From: a virus
Strand: one strand, 5' to 3'
IMG/VR virus record: IMGVR_UViG_3300045282_000112
Location: 1-64,000 of that record
DNA: 64,000 nucleotides
Under the pieces are notes generated by a model that was not told where the DNA came from, searched no databases, and saw only the letters and a list, made by a program, of their open reading frames with translations. A program made the position numbers and the translations under genes. Of the stretch, positions 1-8,019 are shown in pieces (position 1 is the stretch's first letter; the number at the start of each line of letters is the position of its first letter).

Positions 1-286
1 CAGGCAAATTACTCATTATGCGTAATTTGCCTCCGAACCGTTCGGCAACTTGCATGAACCTATTAGCCTGTTGTTGGCTCATCTCGAACTCTGCTTCTAT
101 CCACGGCAGGAAGTTGCCGTGCCCGATCTCCTCCTTGACCATGAGTAGTTCGCGACCGATGTCCAACACGTCCTCTGCGCTGCGCTTTAACTTTGCCTTG
201 ATGCGTTCCGCCGCCGCGCGCACGCTCTCACGCACACCCGGCTTGATGGCGGCATAGTTGAACTTTCCCATAATAATGATTTCCAT
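1..286 (-). CDS. DUF3102-domain protein, C-terminus cut by window edge
   Basis: An open frame runs from ATG at 286 off the left edge (95 codons visible). The start has TGGAGG 8 nt upstream. The visible protein has the DUF3102 pattern: a basic helix, then I-G-R-E-L-L-M-V-K-E-E-I-G-H-G-N-F-L-P-W, then a helix with Q-Q-A-N-R-F-M-Q-V-A-E-R-F. Members are common in phages and mobile elements; their role is unknown, though the HTH-like arrangement suggests DNA binding. The last visible codons (complement of 1-46) recur as a fragment at 40958-41003. It is the most downstream visible gene of the leftward group that starts at 3691. Confidence 0.8.
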   Translation of the reverse strand, partial: MEIIIMGKFNYAAIKPGVRESVRAAAERIKAKLKRSAEDVLDIGRELLMVKEEIGHGNFLPWIEAEFEMSQQQANRFMQVAERFGGKLRIMSNLP

Positions 287-354
287 TGCTCTGGCCTCCA
301 CAAGAGATCGGGGTGACTTGCGCCACCCCGACCAATTGCTCTACATGCCTTCAG

Positions 355-1440
355 TTACTCGGCGGCTTCGGCTTGCTCGTCCTCCTCCAGCTCAGTCGCG
401 TCATCGACCTCGACAAAGCGGGGGAAGTGATCGTGCAGCTTGAAGTTCTCCGAGAAGCTATCCTCCCCCAAAACGAAGGCGTTGGATGCCCGAATAAGGA
501 ATGCCAACGTAATCATCTGGTTGAAGCGCTTGGCGTAGGCGTTCGACTTCTGCGCCTTCTTCGACGCCTCAAGGTTCTTGAGCAACAGCGCATGCAACTG
601 AGCGACCGGCGCGGACGCCTGCTCCGGGTTGGACAACCCGGTCCAGAACTCGTCCATCCGCTCCTCGCCATACAACTGAAGCTGCCGGTAAGCCACGAAC
701 GTCGCGACCTCCTTGTGCTTCACGAGCGTGACGCCGGGCCGATAACCTTCAGAATTGACCGCCGTTGCGACCGCGATCAGATCAGGGTTACTGTTGATGA
801 AGTCGATGATCTGGACCTTCGTCAACGTCGGCATCTTCAGGCGCTTCAGCCCCTTGCCCGCGATGGCATAAGCCTCGATGTCGTAATCGTGGCCGATCTG
901 CACCGCCTTGCCCATGACCGTAGCGTGGCCGTTGAAGCCTGCCGTGCGCAGGACATCAGAGACCGTGCGGGTCTTGCCGTTGTCGTAATAGGCAAAGAGT
1001 TGCGGGTCGTTGGAGACGCCATCGGCGACGATGTAGTTCGGGAATGAGGCACCGCCAAAAAGGCAGGCCCAAGCCCGATGCTGCAAGTTCATCGCCCGAC
1101 CATCATCATTGACGACAATGGTCTCTCCGGTGCGTGGCCAATCGCCATCCTGCATATAGCGGGCGTAGCGCTTGACCGTAGCGAGGCTCGGCTTGCGATT
1201 ACCGGAGTTGCGGATGAGCAGCAGCTCACAAAGCTGCGGCTCAACGTCATACCAACCGCTCTCAAGGGGCAACTTGTCCTGCGGCTGGGTCTTCGCCCAA
1301 GCTTCAAACTCCTCAACGGCGTTGGAGAAGTCTGATGGGGTAGCCCGGTCCAGATCAAGGGCGAACTGCGGCTTCCAGTCCGTCCTCCACGCTGTGCTCG
1401 AAAGCAGCAACGCGTTAAGCGTCGTCTTCTCTTTGGGCAT
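355..1440 (-). CDS. Hypothetical protein, ParB-like 'QHR' family
   Basis: 361 residues if started at the ATG at 1440, which has a strong AGGAGGG Shine-Dalgarno 4 nt upstream; the frame is open further upstream but composition there is poor. The central segment (L-A-T-V-K-R-Y-A-R-Y-M...G-D-W...T-G-E-T-I-V-V-N-D-D-G-R...L-Q-H-R-A) is the pattern of a widespread phage/bacterial family with ParB-like features, in which an instruction-like N-terminal region precedes a 'GQHR' turn; here the turn reads N-L-Q-H-R. The C-terminus is very acidic. I cannot give a biochemical role. Confidence 0.75.
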   Translation of the reverse strand: MPKEKTTLNALLLSSTAWRTDWKPQFALDLDRATPSDFSNAVEEFEAWAKTQPQDKLPLESGWYDVEPQLCELLLIRNSGNRKPSLATVKRYARYMQDGDWPRTGETIVVNDDGRAMNLQHRAWACLFGGASFPNYIVADGVSNDPQLFAYYDNGKTRTVSDVLRTAGFNGHATVMGKAVQIGHDYDIEAYAIAGKGLKRLKMPTLTKVQIIDFINSNPDLIAVATAVNSEGYRPGVTLVKHKEVATFVAYRQLQLYGEERMDEFWTGLSNPEQASAPVAQLHALLLKNLEASKKAQKSNAYAKRFNQMITLAFLIRASNAFVLGEDSFSENFKLHDHFPRFVEVDDATELEEDEQAEAAE

Positions 1441-1537
1441 GTGCCCTCCTATGTTGCCGTGCTCCAGAGCCTTCCGGTGGAAGGATGGAAGCTCCCGGCA
1501 ACGACCCAAATAAGCTATGCCATAAGCTTTGCAAGAA

Positions 1538-2437
1538 TTATTTCTCAGTGGCGGCAATAACCTTGGCAACGAAGTCGGTGCGTGGCTCGACCGCCTCCAC
1601 CTGCGCGTCGGTGTCACCGATGGCAAGCTTGGCGAGAGCCACTGCCTGCTGATACTGCGCCGGTTCCAGCATGTCGCGTGTCAGCACCGTGCGCACGTCG
1701 AACCAATGGCAGACGCGCTCGGCCTGCCGGTCCTCGCTCACACGCATGCAGCCCTCGGCGAACAGCGGCTCGCTGTCCTTGCCATCCGGGTAGAAGGGAA
1801 AGTTGATGCCGCTTTCCGCCAGCTCGCGACGCCCGGATGCCGTCTCGGCGGCCTTCCAGCAGAAGTTCAGGAAGCGCAAGCCATCGGCGACGGTCGGTGG
1901 CACGGGTGCAGTCCAACGCTCACACAGTCGTCCGAGAGCGTGCGAGCAGACATAAGCCAGCACCTCGGCGATGGACGCATCGTCGCGTGACGGCGTCACC
2001 CGGAACTCATGGCGCATCGCCTGCACGCCCTCCTCGCCGTGCTCGACCATGATCGCCAGCGGATGGGTCGTGGGTTCCAAGGTGATCAGGATCAGCGTGG
2101 CGTCGCGCGGCGCGCTGGAGAAACGCTTGCGCTCGGATCGCATGTGCATGGAGAAGCCGCGATCTTCCTGCGGGATCGCGTCGAACCAGCCCGACGCCTT
2201 GCGCAACAGCCCGATGCGGTTCTTGGGTCCACTCAGCTTGCCGAAGTCGCGCATGAGGAGATGGAAACCGTGCGGCCAGCGGGCCTCGCGCACGCTGATG
2301 TGCTTGGCATAGCGGTCGGCGTATTTGGGGCGCAGCGTGGAGACCATCTTGCTGGCTCCGATGCGTTCGCGCCGCTTCAGTTCACGTGAGACTTGTGCCG
2401 CGAACACGCGGCCTTCCGTAGAGATTTGATCCTTCAC
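1538..2437 (-). CDS. Hypothetical protein
   Basis: About 299 residues. Two starts are possible: ATG at 2449, with no ribosome site, or GTG at 2437, with TGGAGG 5 nt upstream; I prefer GTG. The protein is rich in W, H and R, has no membrane segment and no motif I recognise. It lies downstream of an imperfect CTTATAT element (2478-2484) related to the phage promoter cassettes at 14-17 kb, so it may have its own promoter. Confidence 0.7.
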   Translation of the reverse strand: MKDQISTEGRVFAAQVSRELKRRERIGASKMVSTLRPKYADRYAKHISVREARWPHGFHLLMRDFGKLSGPKNRIGLLRKASGWFDAIPQEDRGFSMHMRSERKRFSSAPRDATLILITLEPTTHPLAIMVEHGEEGVQAMRHEFRVTPSRDDASIAEVLAYVCSHALGRLCERWTAPVPPTVADGLRFLNFCWKAAETASGRRELAESGINFPFYPDGKDSEPLFAEGCMRVSEDRQAERVCHWFDVRTVLTRDMLEPAQYQQAVALAKLAIGDTDAQVEAVEPRTDFVAKVIAATEK

Positions 2438-2463
2438 CGTCGCCTCCATAGAGTGATCCGCTC

Positions 2464-2924
2464 ATATGGGGGCACAGCTTATATTAGTCCACCTCCAATT
2501 CCACCGAAGCGCTCTTGAGTAGGCCCATGAACCACTCCCACTGCTTGTCGGTGAAGCTGACAACGGAGTAGACTTCGGCGCGGTCCTCAAGGCTGTCGAG
2601 GAAGCCCTTGGCCTTGGCGGACAGGTAGCAGCCCGACATGCGGATGCTGTGGACGAGGTCGCCGACATACTCGGCGTCGATAACCTGCTCTCTGACCGGG
2701 CGTGGCTTTGGCTTGGGCTGCGGTTGTGGCTGGGTGACGGGCACCGTGGTGAGCGTGGCGGTCAGGTCGTGCCAGTCACGCTCGGCGGCCCTCAGTGTGC
2801 GGGTGATCGCGGCGGCGGTCGCCGTCACCTCGCCAGCATGGTCAGACGAGAGCATCGGCAACAGCCGCGCCAACCGTTTGCACAACTCAACAGACAACGC
2901 CCGCGCCAACCTGTGCCCCCATAT
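2464..2924. repeat. 14-bp inverted repeats flanking a small gene
   Basis: ATATGGGGGCACAG at 2464-2477 and its exact reverse complement at 2911-2924 bracket the gene at 2484-2909. The right copy sits at that gene's start and the left copy lies between it and the next gene's start. Paired control sites are one possibility; no transposase or target duplication is seen. Confidence 0.6.
2484..2909 (-). CDS. Small hypothetical with N-terminal 'LAxLLxMLxSDHxGEV' domain
   Basis: 141 residues from a TTG start at 2909; the exact start is uncertain because no ATG is available in frame. The first 45 residues (K-R-L-A-R-L-L-P-M-L-S-S-D-H-A-G-E-V) match a short helical module seen at the N-terminus of many alphaproteobacterial phage proteins. 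A Q-P/K-P linker follows (residues about 60-70), then an unrecognised C-terminal domain. The gene is flanked by 14-bp inverted repeats at 2464-2477 and 2911-2924. Confidence 0.65.
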   Translation of the reverse strand: MARALSVELCKRLARLLPMLSSDHAGEVTATAAAITRTLRAAERDWHDLTATLTTVPVTQPQPQPKPKPRPVREQVIDAEYVGDLVHSIRMSGCYLSAKAKGFLDSLEDRAEVYSVVSFTDKQWEWFMGLLKSASVELEVD

Positions 2925-2938
2925 TGGCTCAACGTTTG

Positions 2939-3448
2939 TTATGCATGCGGGATCAGCAAGTGCAACATGTTACACGCCGCGTAGCCGGGAAACTCACGGT
3001 CGAGGCGGGCCGGGACCTTGTGGACGTTGCGTGCGATGATCGCGGTCGTGATGATGAAGGTGTCTTGGGTCTCTGCGAAGCGCTGAAAGAATTTGATCAA
3101 CAGCTGCACGCCGATGCGCAGGATGCCGTCCTGCACGCGCCGGTCATGGTGCTGCTCGGCGAGGAACGCAACGAGGCGCTCGGCCTTGCCGTCGAAGTTG
3201 GCACGCTGCGACAGCTTCCAATAGCTCTGCTCACGGGCATCGGCTAGACCGGCTGCCCGCATCTCGTCGGCAACAACCCTGAACACGCGCTTGCCTTCGG
3301 CCGAGGCGTCGCCGTTGATATTGACGTGCTTGGCTTCACCGCCCCACTCACCGAAGGCCATGAAGGCAGTGATCTTCTTGCGAACAGCATCGACCTCGCT
3401 GCGGGGCATTGCACGCAGCGAGGCGATCACGGCATCAGCGGTCGTCAT
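2939..3448 (-). CDS. Hypothetical protein
   Basis: 169 residues, ATG at 3448 with AAAGG 9 nt upstream. Mostly helical, with mixed charge and no recognised motif or membrane segment. It is 15 nt downstream of the HTH gene at 3464-3691 and probably in the same transcript from the promoter at 3732-3759. Confidence 0.65.
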   Translation of the reverse strand: MTTADAVIASLRAMPRSEVDAVRKKITAFMAFGEWGGEAKHVNINGDASAEGKRVFRVVADEMRAAGLADAREQSYWKLSQRANFDGKAERLVAFLAEQHHDRRVQDGILRIGVQLLIKFFQRFAETQDTFIITTAIIARNVHKVPARLDREFPGYAACNMLHLLIPHA

Positions 3449-3463
3449 TCAGCTCAGCCTTTC

Positions 3464-3691
3464 TCAGGCCGCAGCTCGTGCCGAGCCAGCGTGCTGCATA
3501 CGCAGCGAGCGGCGCTTGGTTGCCTTGTTGATACGTGACATGATCTGAGAAACACGCGCCTGTGTAATGCCGAGGAAGTCGGCAATTTCCACCTGACGGT
3601 AGCCCTGATTGTAGAGGGTGACGGCTTGCTTGCGCCTTGCCTCCGCGAGGTCGGCGCGTTCGTCCACCCGGTCGAGATTAAGTCGATACAT
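3464..3691 (-). CDS. Small HTH DNA-binding protein
   Basis: 75 residues. Residues about 22-52 form a sigma-70-region-4/TrfB-like helix-turn-helix: A-V-T-L-Y-N-Q-G-Y-R-Q-V-E-I-A-D-F-L-G, a turn, then I-T-Q-A-R-V-S-Q-I. The C-terminal tail is basic. It is the first gene of the leftward operon and lies directly under a promoter whose upstream edge carries a perfect 9-bp inverted repeat, so it is the natural candidate for an autoregulator of the divergent region. That role is inferred from position. Confidence 0.75.
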   Translation of the reverse strand: MYRLNLDRVDERADLAEARRKQAVTLYNQGYRQVEIADFLGITQARVSQIMSRINKATKRRSLRMQHAGSARAAA

Positions 3692-3731
3692 GGCCCTTGA
3701 AACTCCTGTTAGGCACCTTTCGTTGCCAAGG

Positions 3732-3759
3732 TATATATCGCAATATCAGCTATTTTCAA
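3732..3759 (-). promoter_or_regulatory. Leftward sigma-70-type promoter
   Basis: On the minus strand TTGAAA (3759-3754) is followed 16 nt later by TATATA (3737-3732), about 40 nt upstream of the HTH gene start at 3691. The surrounding 100 bp are AT-rich, unlike the genome as a whole. Confidence 0.6.
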
Positions 3760-3761
3760 TA

Positions 3762-3788
3762 TGTTGATGTGACATAACGACATCAACA
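3762..3788. promoter_or_regulatory. Palindromic operator candidate
   Basis: Perfect 9-bp inverted repeat TGTTGATGT (3762-3770) / ACATCAACA (3780-3788) with a 9-bp spacer. It abuts the upstream side of the leftward -35 box at 3754-3759, in the divergent region between two operons, as expected for a dimeric repressor or activator site. Confidence 0.55.
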
Positions 3789-4230
3789 CAATGACAGGTA
3801 TCGGCGGCTACAGCGTCACAGTCTTGGCGAGGTGATTTGATTGCATGGTTCCATGCCCTTCCGGCCGGGGAATTTTCGTCAAAAATTGCACGTTGGGTGC
3901 CAAAATGAAATTTCACATCAGGTCCTGCAATATCAACGACTTACAAGGTTTCGACCTTCTGCGCACATGACGCGCGCGATAAAGATATCTCTTACAGGTT
4001 AAGCTCGCTGCGCTCGCTTAACAGACCTACTCCACCTGCTGCTCGCTTCGCTCGCATCGTTGGAGTAGGTCTTGGAATAGGGTTGAAGAAAAGTAGGTTG
4101 GCTTCAGAGGATGAGGCTGGGGGTAGACTACCGCGCGCGCGACCCCCCCCCCTTGAAAATTAAGTTGCGCAGGAGGCTTGCAGGTCGCGCTCGACGAGCT
4201 TAGCTTGGCCGGTCTTTGGAGACCCCGACA
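3789..4230. other. Gene-free divergent control region with strong inverted repeats
   Basis: No convincing gene in about 440 bp. It holds GTTAAGC/GCTTAAC arms around 3998-4022, a perfect 12-bp inverted repeat AGACCTACTCCA (4023-4034) / TGGAGTAGGTCT (4061-4072) whose loop repeats a GCTCGCTTCGCTCGC-like sequence, and a run of ten C at 4143-4152. Leader RNA, terminator, or replication origin are all possible; there is no T-run after the 12-bp stem, so a simple terminator is less likely. Confidence 0.5.
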
Positions 4231-5031
4231 ATGCCAGCGAGCAAATTGGAAACCGAACTCATCAAGATCACGAAAGTCGCACAAGCCGCAGGTGAGCCCC
4301 GTCCGAAGTATTTTCTCCGGCTGCTGCAGGAGGGCCAGAAAATCGAGACCGACCACTGGGAAGCGACGCTCTCAGCCGAGGCGCAACTCTGGTATAACCA
4401 AGCCGTCCAGCTTTACAGCGCGCACCACAATCCCAACGATATCAAAGAGTTTCCCGACTACGTGCCAACCTCGACGCGTGCCACGCTGGCACCTGAGCCA
4501 GAGCCTGAGACCGAAGACGCCGCGCCGGAAGAGACCGACGAGCCCGAGGATGCAGACGGCGGTGAAGGGCCCGAAGACGACGACGAGCCCGAAGACGACG
4601 GTGACGAAGACGCCGAGGATGAGGGTGTGACGGTCGTCGAGCCTGAGCCAGAGCCCGCCCCGTTGCAGGCTGCCACGACCAAGAAAACAACCCGCAAGCC
4701 TCCTCCCCCGAGGAAGCCGCCGCCCGCCGTCAAGACCCCTGCGAAGCCACGTCCAGCGGGTGGCATCAAGGCCAAGGACGCCAACGGCGAGTTGCTCGTG
4801 GCACCCTCGATCAGTCGTCCGCCGAAGCCCGCATCGCCGGGTGCCTCGACCATGATCAAGCGGCTGTTGCTGAAGGATATCAACATCAGCAACGCCGAGC
4901 TGATCGAGAAGCTGCGCGAGGAGAATATCCCGGTCACGTCGATCTCGGTATCGACGATCAGGTCCGATTTCCGGCACTCGCTGCGCGTGCTGCAGGAAGC
5001 GGGCTACTGCACAGAGATCGCCAATCCCTGA
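4231..5031 (+). CDS. Acidic/proline-rich protein with C-terminal HTH-like domain
   Basis: 266 residues from ATG at 4231 (GGAG 9 nt upstream). Three parts: an N-terminal helical domain (about 1-80); a low-complexity middle, first nearly all E/D/P (about 85-140), then P/K-rich (about 145-185); and a C-terminal 55-residue domain (I-K-R-L-L-L-K-D-I-N-I-S-N-A-E-L-I-E-K-L ... V-S-T-I-R-S-D-F-R) that looks like a winged or bipartite HTH. First gene of the rightward replication operon; its stop overlaps the polymerase start (TGATG), so the two are translationally coupled. A replication accessory or transcription role is inferred. Confidence 0.75.
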   Translation: MPASKLETELIKITKVAQAAGEPRPKYFLRLLQEGQKIETDHWEATLSAEAQLWYNQAVQLYSAHHNPNDIKEFPDYVPTSTRATLAPEPEPETEDAAPEETDEPEDADGGEGPEDDDEPEDDGDEDAEDEGVTVVEPEPEPAPLQAATTKKTTRKPPPPRKPPPAVKTPAKPRPAGGIKAKDANGELLVAPSISRPPKPASPGASTMIKRLLLKDINISNAELIEKLREENIPVTSISVSTIRSDFRHSLRVLQEAGYCTEIANP

Positions 5032-7490
5032 TGGCGTTCCTTGCGCCGCCGAAAAAGCGCAGCAAGCAAGCGAGCCTGACCCCTGAAGAGATGATGGCAG
5101 CGGGCTGCGAAGGATGCCCGCTGCAAGCCGCACCGAAAGCGACACCGAGCGGTGCCGACCCGTGCGACGTTTACATTCTCGGTGAGGCTCCGGGTCAGCG
5201 CGAGGCGGATGTCGGCGAGCCGTTCGTCGGCCCGTCGGGTCGGCTGCTGAAGAGCATGATCCCCGCCGTGTGGAAGCCGACGGTGCGCTTCAACAACGTC
5301 ACGATGAGCTGGCCGCCGAAGGACAACAACGGCAAGCAGATGCCGCCGACGCCGACCGCCATGTGGCACTGTCACGGCTACTTGATCGAGGACATCGAGA
5401 AATCGAAGCCGCGCGCGATCTTCGGCTTCGGTGCCACGGCGCTGCTGGCAATGACCGGGCAGCGTGGCATCAAGGCGCTCGCCGGGCGGCACATGCCGAT
5501 CACGGTCGGCAGCCACGTCTGCTGGTATTTTCCCTTCGTCCACCCCGCCTCGATCCTGCACGCCCGCGAGAAGGACCAAGACGGGCTGAAGGCGGCGCTG
5601 CGGCGGCAGATCGCGGCGTCCTTCGCGCTGGTCGACACGCTGCCTGCGCCACGCGTGGAAGGAACCGACGAGGCGCAGGCAGGCGTGCGGACGCTGCTCG
5701 ACGCCGAGCAGGCTATCGAGTGGCTGCACCGTGCGTCGTCGCTGGATCGAGTAGGCATCGATTACGAGACGACCGGGCTGTCACCTTATGCGACGGGGGC
5801 ACGCCTGCTCAGCGTCGCGTTTGCAACGGCCGAGGAGGCGGTGGCGTTCCCGCTCGACCACCGGGCCAGCCCATGGACCGAAAACGAGCGTAGCGCCATC
5901 TACGGGGCACTGCGCGCGGTTCTGGAAGCGCCGGTCCTCAAGGTGGCGCACAACGCGTCGTTCGAAATGCTCTGGAGCCTGAGCCGCTTCGGCAAGCGGG
6001 CGGCGCGGCACCGGCTGTGGGCCGACACGCTGGCGCAAGCCTTCCTGCTCGACGGGCAGCCGGGCGCGCACAGCCTCGACCACCTCTGCCAAGAGCATTT
6101 CGGGCTGGCGCTGAAGTCGGTGTCGGACCTCGACGTGACCAACCTCGACAACGAGCCGCTGCACGAGGTGCTGATCTACAACGGCATGGACGCCAAATAC
6201 TGCCTGCGGCTGTTTGAACAGCAACGGCAAGCCATCGTCGACGAGGGACTGCAGCGCGTCTATGACCACCACATGGCGCGCGTCGCCGCGCTGGTGCGTG
6301 TGCAACACGCCGGTCTGCCGGTCGACCCGACGGTCAACGCCACGCTCGCCGCAAGCTACCATGCCCAGCTCAAGAGCATCGGCAGGAAGCTGGCGCAGCT
6401 GCCCGAGGTGCAGGCGTTCGAAGCGGACGGCAAGGAGTTCAACCCGGCTGCGCCGAGGCACGTGGCGAAGATACTCGGCATCGACACGTCGAAGCCGTTC
6501 ACGACCAACGTCACGGCGCTCACCGCGCTGCACTCGCATCCTGCCAAGCTGGTGTTGAAGCGGCGCGGCCTTGCCAAGATGCTGTCCACCTACATCGAGC
6601 CATTCGGGCCCGGCGGCGGGCTGGTGCACGGCGGCAAGATACACCCGGTCATCGGCACCACGGGGACGGTGACATGGCGGACCAACAGCCAGAGCCCGAA
6701 CATCCAGAATTTCCCCAAGCGGGCCGAGCGGCACAGGGCGATCCGCAGCCAGATCGTGGCACCGTCGGGCTGCAGCATGCTGTGCGTCGACTACTCCTCG
6801 ATACAGGCGAGGAACGTCGCCATGGAGAGCCGCGACCCGACGCTGGTGCGCTACTTCATCGATCACTACGACATGCATCAGGATTGGTCGGAGCGCATCC
6901 AGCGTCGCATCCCCGGCTGGGCCAAGAAGCGTGACCAGAAGACGCTGCGCAACTGCGCCAAGAATGAACTGGTGTTCCCGTTATTTTTTGGCGCGCAGCC
7001 AGCCTCAGTGGCAGGCTACCTCGGCGTTCAGGTCAAGCATGGATACAAGCTCTACGACGAGTTCTGGCACGAGTTTCCCGAGATCAGGGTATGGCACCAT
7101 AAGCTGCACCGCTTCTATGACCGGCACCACTACGTGACCGGGCTGAGTGGCTTCCGGCGGCATGCGCCGATCACCGACAACGAGCTGGCCGCCGCACCGA
7201 TCCAAGCCGACGAGGTGTTCTTGGTCTGCGAGGCGCTGATCCGGCTGTCGCAATACGAAGACGATGCATTGCAACCCGTCATGATGATCCACGACGATCT
7301 CAGCTTCATCATCCCAAACCAGCGTCTAAACGAATGTGTTGACATTATACTGCATGAGATGCTTAGGTGCGAACACTTGTGGCTGAACGTGCCATTGGCT
7401 GTGGAAGTCAGCATCGGACAAGACTGGTGTAACTTGAGCAAAGTCGGACAATTCGAGAGCATGGGCGACGGCGGATACATTCAAATCTGA
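5031..7490 (+). CDS. Uracil-DNA glycosylase (family 4-like) fused to DNA polymerase A
   Basis: 819 residues. Residues about 20-200 are a family 4/5 UDG-like domain: CxxC at 26-29, G-E-A-P-G-Q at 51-56 followed by G-E-P-F-V-G-P-S-G, and H-P-A-S at 171-174. A DEDDy 3'-5' exonuclease follows (D244/E246 in G-I-D-Y-E-T-T-G; H-N-A-S-F-E near 307-312; Y-N-G-M-D at 383-387). The polymerase palm has motif A D-Y-S-S-I-Q-A-R near 587, motif B R-N-C-A-K-N-E-L-V-F-P-L-F-F-G, and motif C H-D-D near 754-756. There is no 5'-3' exonuclease. Of the four Fe-S cysteines expected in family 4, C26, C29 and C114 are visible, while the K-C-R-P-P position reads M-S-W-P-P. This is the phage replicase; the UDG part may bind uracil or tether rather than excise. 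Confidence 0.93.
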   Translation: MAFLAPPKKRSKQASLTPEEMMAAGCEGCPLQAAPKATPSGADPCDVYILGEAPGQREADVGEPFVGPSGRLLKSMIPAVWKPTVRFNNVTMSWPPKDNNGKQMPPTPTAMWHCHGYLIEDIEKSKPRAIFGFGATALLAMTGQRGIKALAGRHMPITVGSHVCWYFPFVHPASILHAREKDQDGLKAALRRQIAASFALVDTLPAPRVEGTDEAQAGVRTLLDAEQAIEWLHRASSLDRVGIDYETTGLSPYATGARLLSVAFATAEEAVAFPLDHRASPWTENERSAIYGALRAVLEAPVLKVAHNASFEMLWSLSRFGKRAARHRLWADTLAQAFLLDGQPGAHSLDHLCQEHFGLALKSVSDLDVTNLDNEPLHEVLIYNGMDAKYCLRLFEQQRQAIVDEGLQRVYDHHMARVAALVRVQHAGLPVDPTVNATLAASYHAQLKSIGRKLAQLPEVQAFEADGKEFNPAAPRHVAKILGIDTSKPFTTNVTALTALHSHPAKLVLKRRGLAKMLSTYIEPFGPGGGLVHGGKIHPVIGTTGTVTWRTNSQSPNIQNFPKRAERHRAIRSQIVAPSGCSMLCVDYSSIQARNVAMESRDPTLVRYFIDHYDMHQDWSERIQRRIPGWAKKRDQKTLRNCAKNELVFPLFFGAQPASVAGYLGVQVKHGYKLYDEFWHEFPEIRVWHHKLHRFYDRHHYVTGLSGFRRHAPITDNELAAAPIQADEVFLVCEALIRLSQYEDDALQPVMMIHDDLSFIIPNQRLNECVDIILHEMLRCEHLWLNVPLAVEVSIGQDWCNLSKVGQFESMGDGGYIQI

Positions 7491-7502
7491 AGTGTGTGGA
7501 GA

Positions 7503-8015
7503 ATGAACAAATGGGTCAGACGCATGGTTGAACGCGCGCGCATGAGCAACGGACCAGCGGCACGCCACGAGCCGACACTCTCCGAGCTGGAGGCGGCGCT
7601 GCCAATCGATACCCTAAACCTCATCGAAGTGGGGAGCCAGCAGGCAGAACTGTTCTACCGGGTCGCCAAGCTGCTCGCTGGGCTGCACGCGCAGCGCGAC
7701 AAGCTGCTGCTCGAAAAGGAGGAAGCCGAGGCGCAGGCGCGCTCGGATATACGTGACAGCCTCACCGACAGGAAGCTGACCGTTGCCGACATGGAGGCTG
7801 GCGTCAAGCTGAACCCCGACGTGCGCCACCTCGCCCAACGGCTGCTTGGGGTGCACGAAAACATCGGCGCGGTGCACGCGCTGAAGGACGCATACGTGCA
7901 ACGTAAGAGTTCGCTCACCGACTTGGTTGAGCTGCAGCGACAGGTGGGGGCTGCAATCGATCCCGCCGTAGTCAAGACTGCAATGACAGAACACCGCAGA
8001 ACATACAGGAGATAG
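7503..8015 (+). CDS. Helical hypothetical protein in replication operon
   Basis: About 170 residues, largely predicted helix with a central K/E/A-rich coiled-coil stretch (L-L-L-E-K-E-E-A-E-A-Q-A-R). The start is uncertain: GTG 7494, ATG 7503 (GGAG only 1 nt away) and ATG 7542 are all possible. It lies between the polymerase and SSB genes, so a replication or recombination accessory role is likely by context only. Confidence 0.65.
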   Translation: MNKWVRRMVERARMSNGPAARHEPTLSELEAALPIDTLNLIEVGSQQAELFYRVAKLLAGLHAQRDKLLLEKEEAEAQARSDIRDSLTDRKLTVADMEAGVKLNPDVRHLAQRLLGVHENIGAVHALKDAYVQRKSSLTDLVELQRQVGAAIDPAVVKTAMTEHRRTYRR

Positions 8016-8019
8016 GCAA

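Noticed and set aside
1-46. Repeat with 40958-41003 as prophage attachment site
   Set aside because: No integrase or host DNA seen, and differences between copies respect codons, so a gene relic fits better.
4143-4165. C10-CTTGAAA as a fifth promoter cassette
   Set aside because: The -35-like part is present but no TATATA or palindrome occurs 16-17 nt downstream.
5781-6878. 365-codon open frame on minus opposite the polymerase
   Set aside because: Lies wholly within conserved exonuclease/polymerase coding sequence; His/Arg/Val-rich antisense composition.
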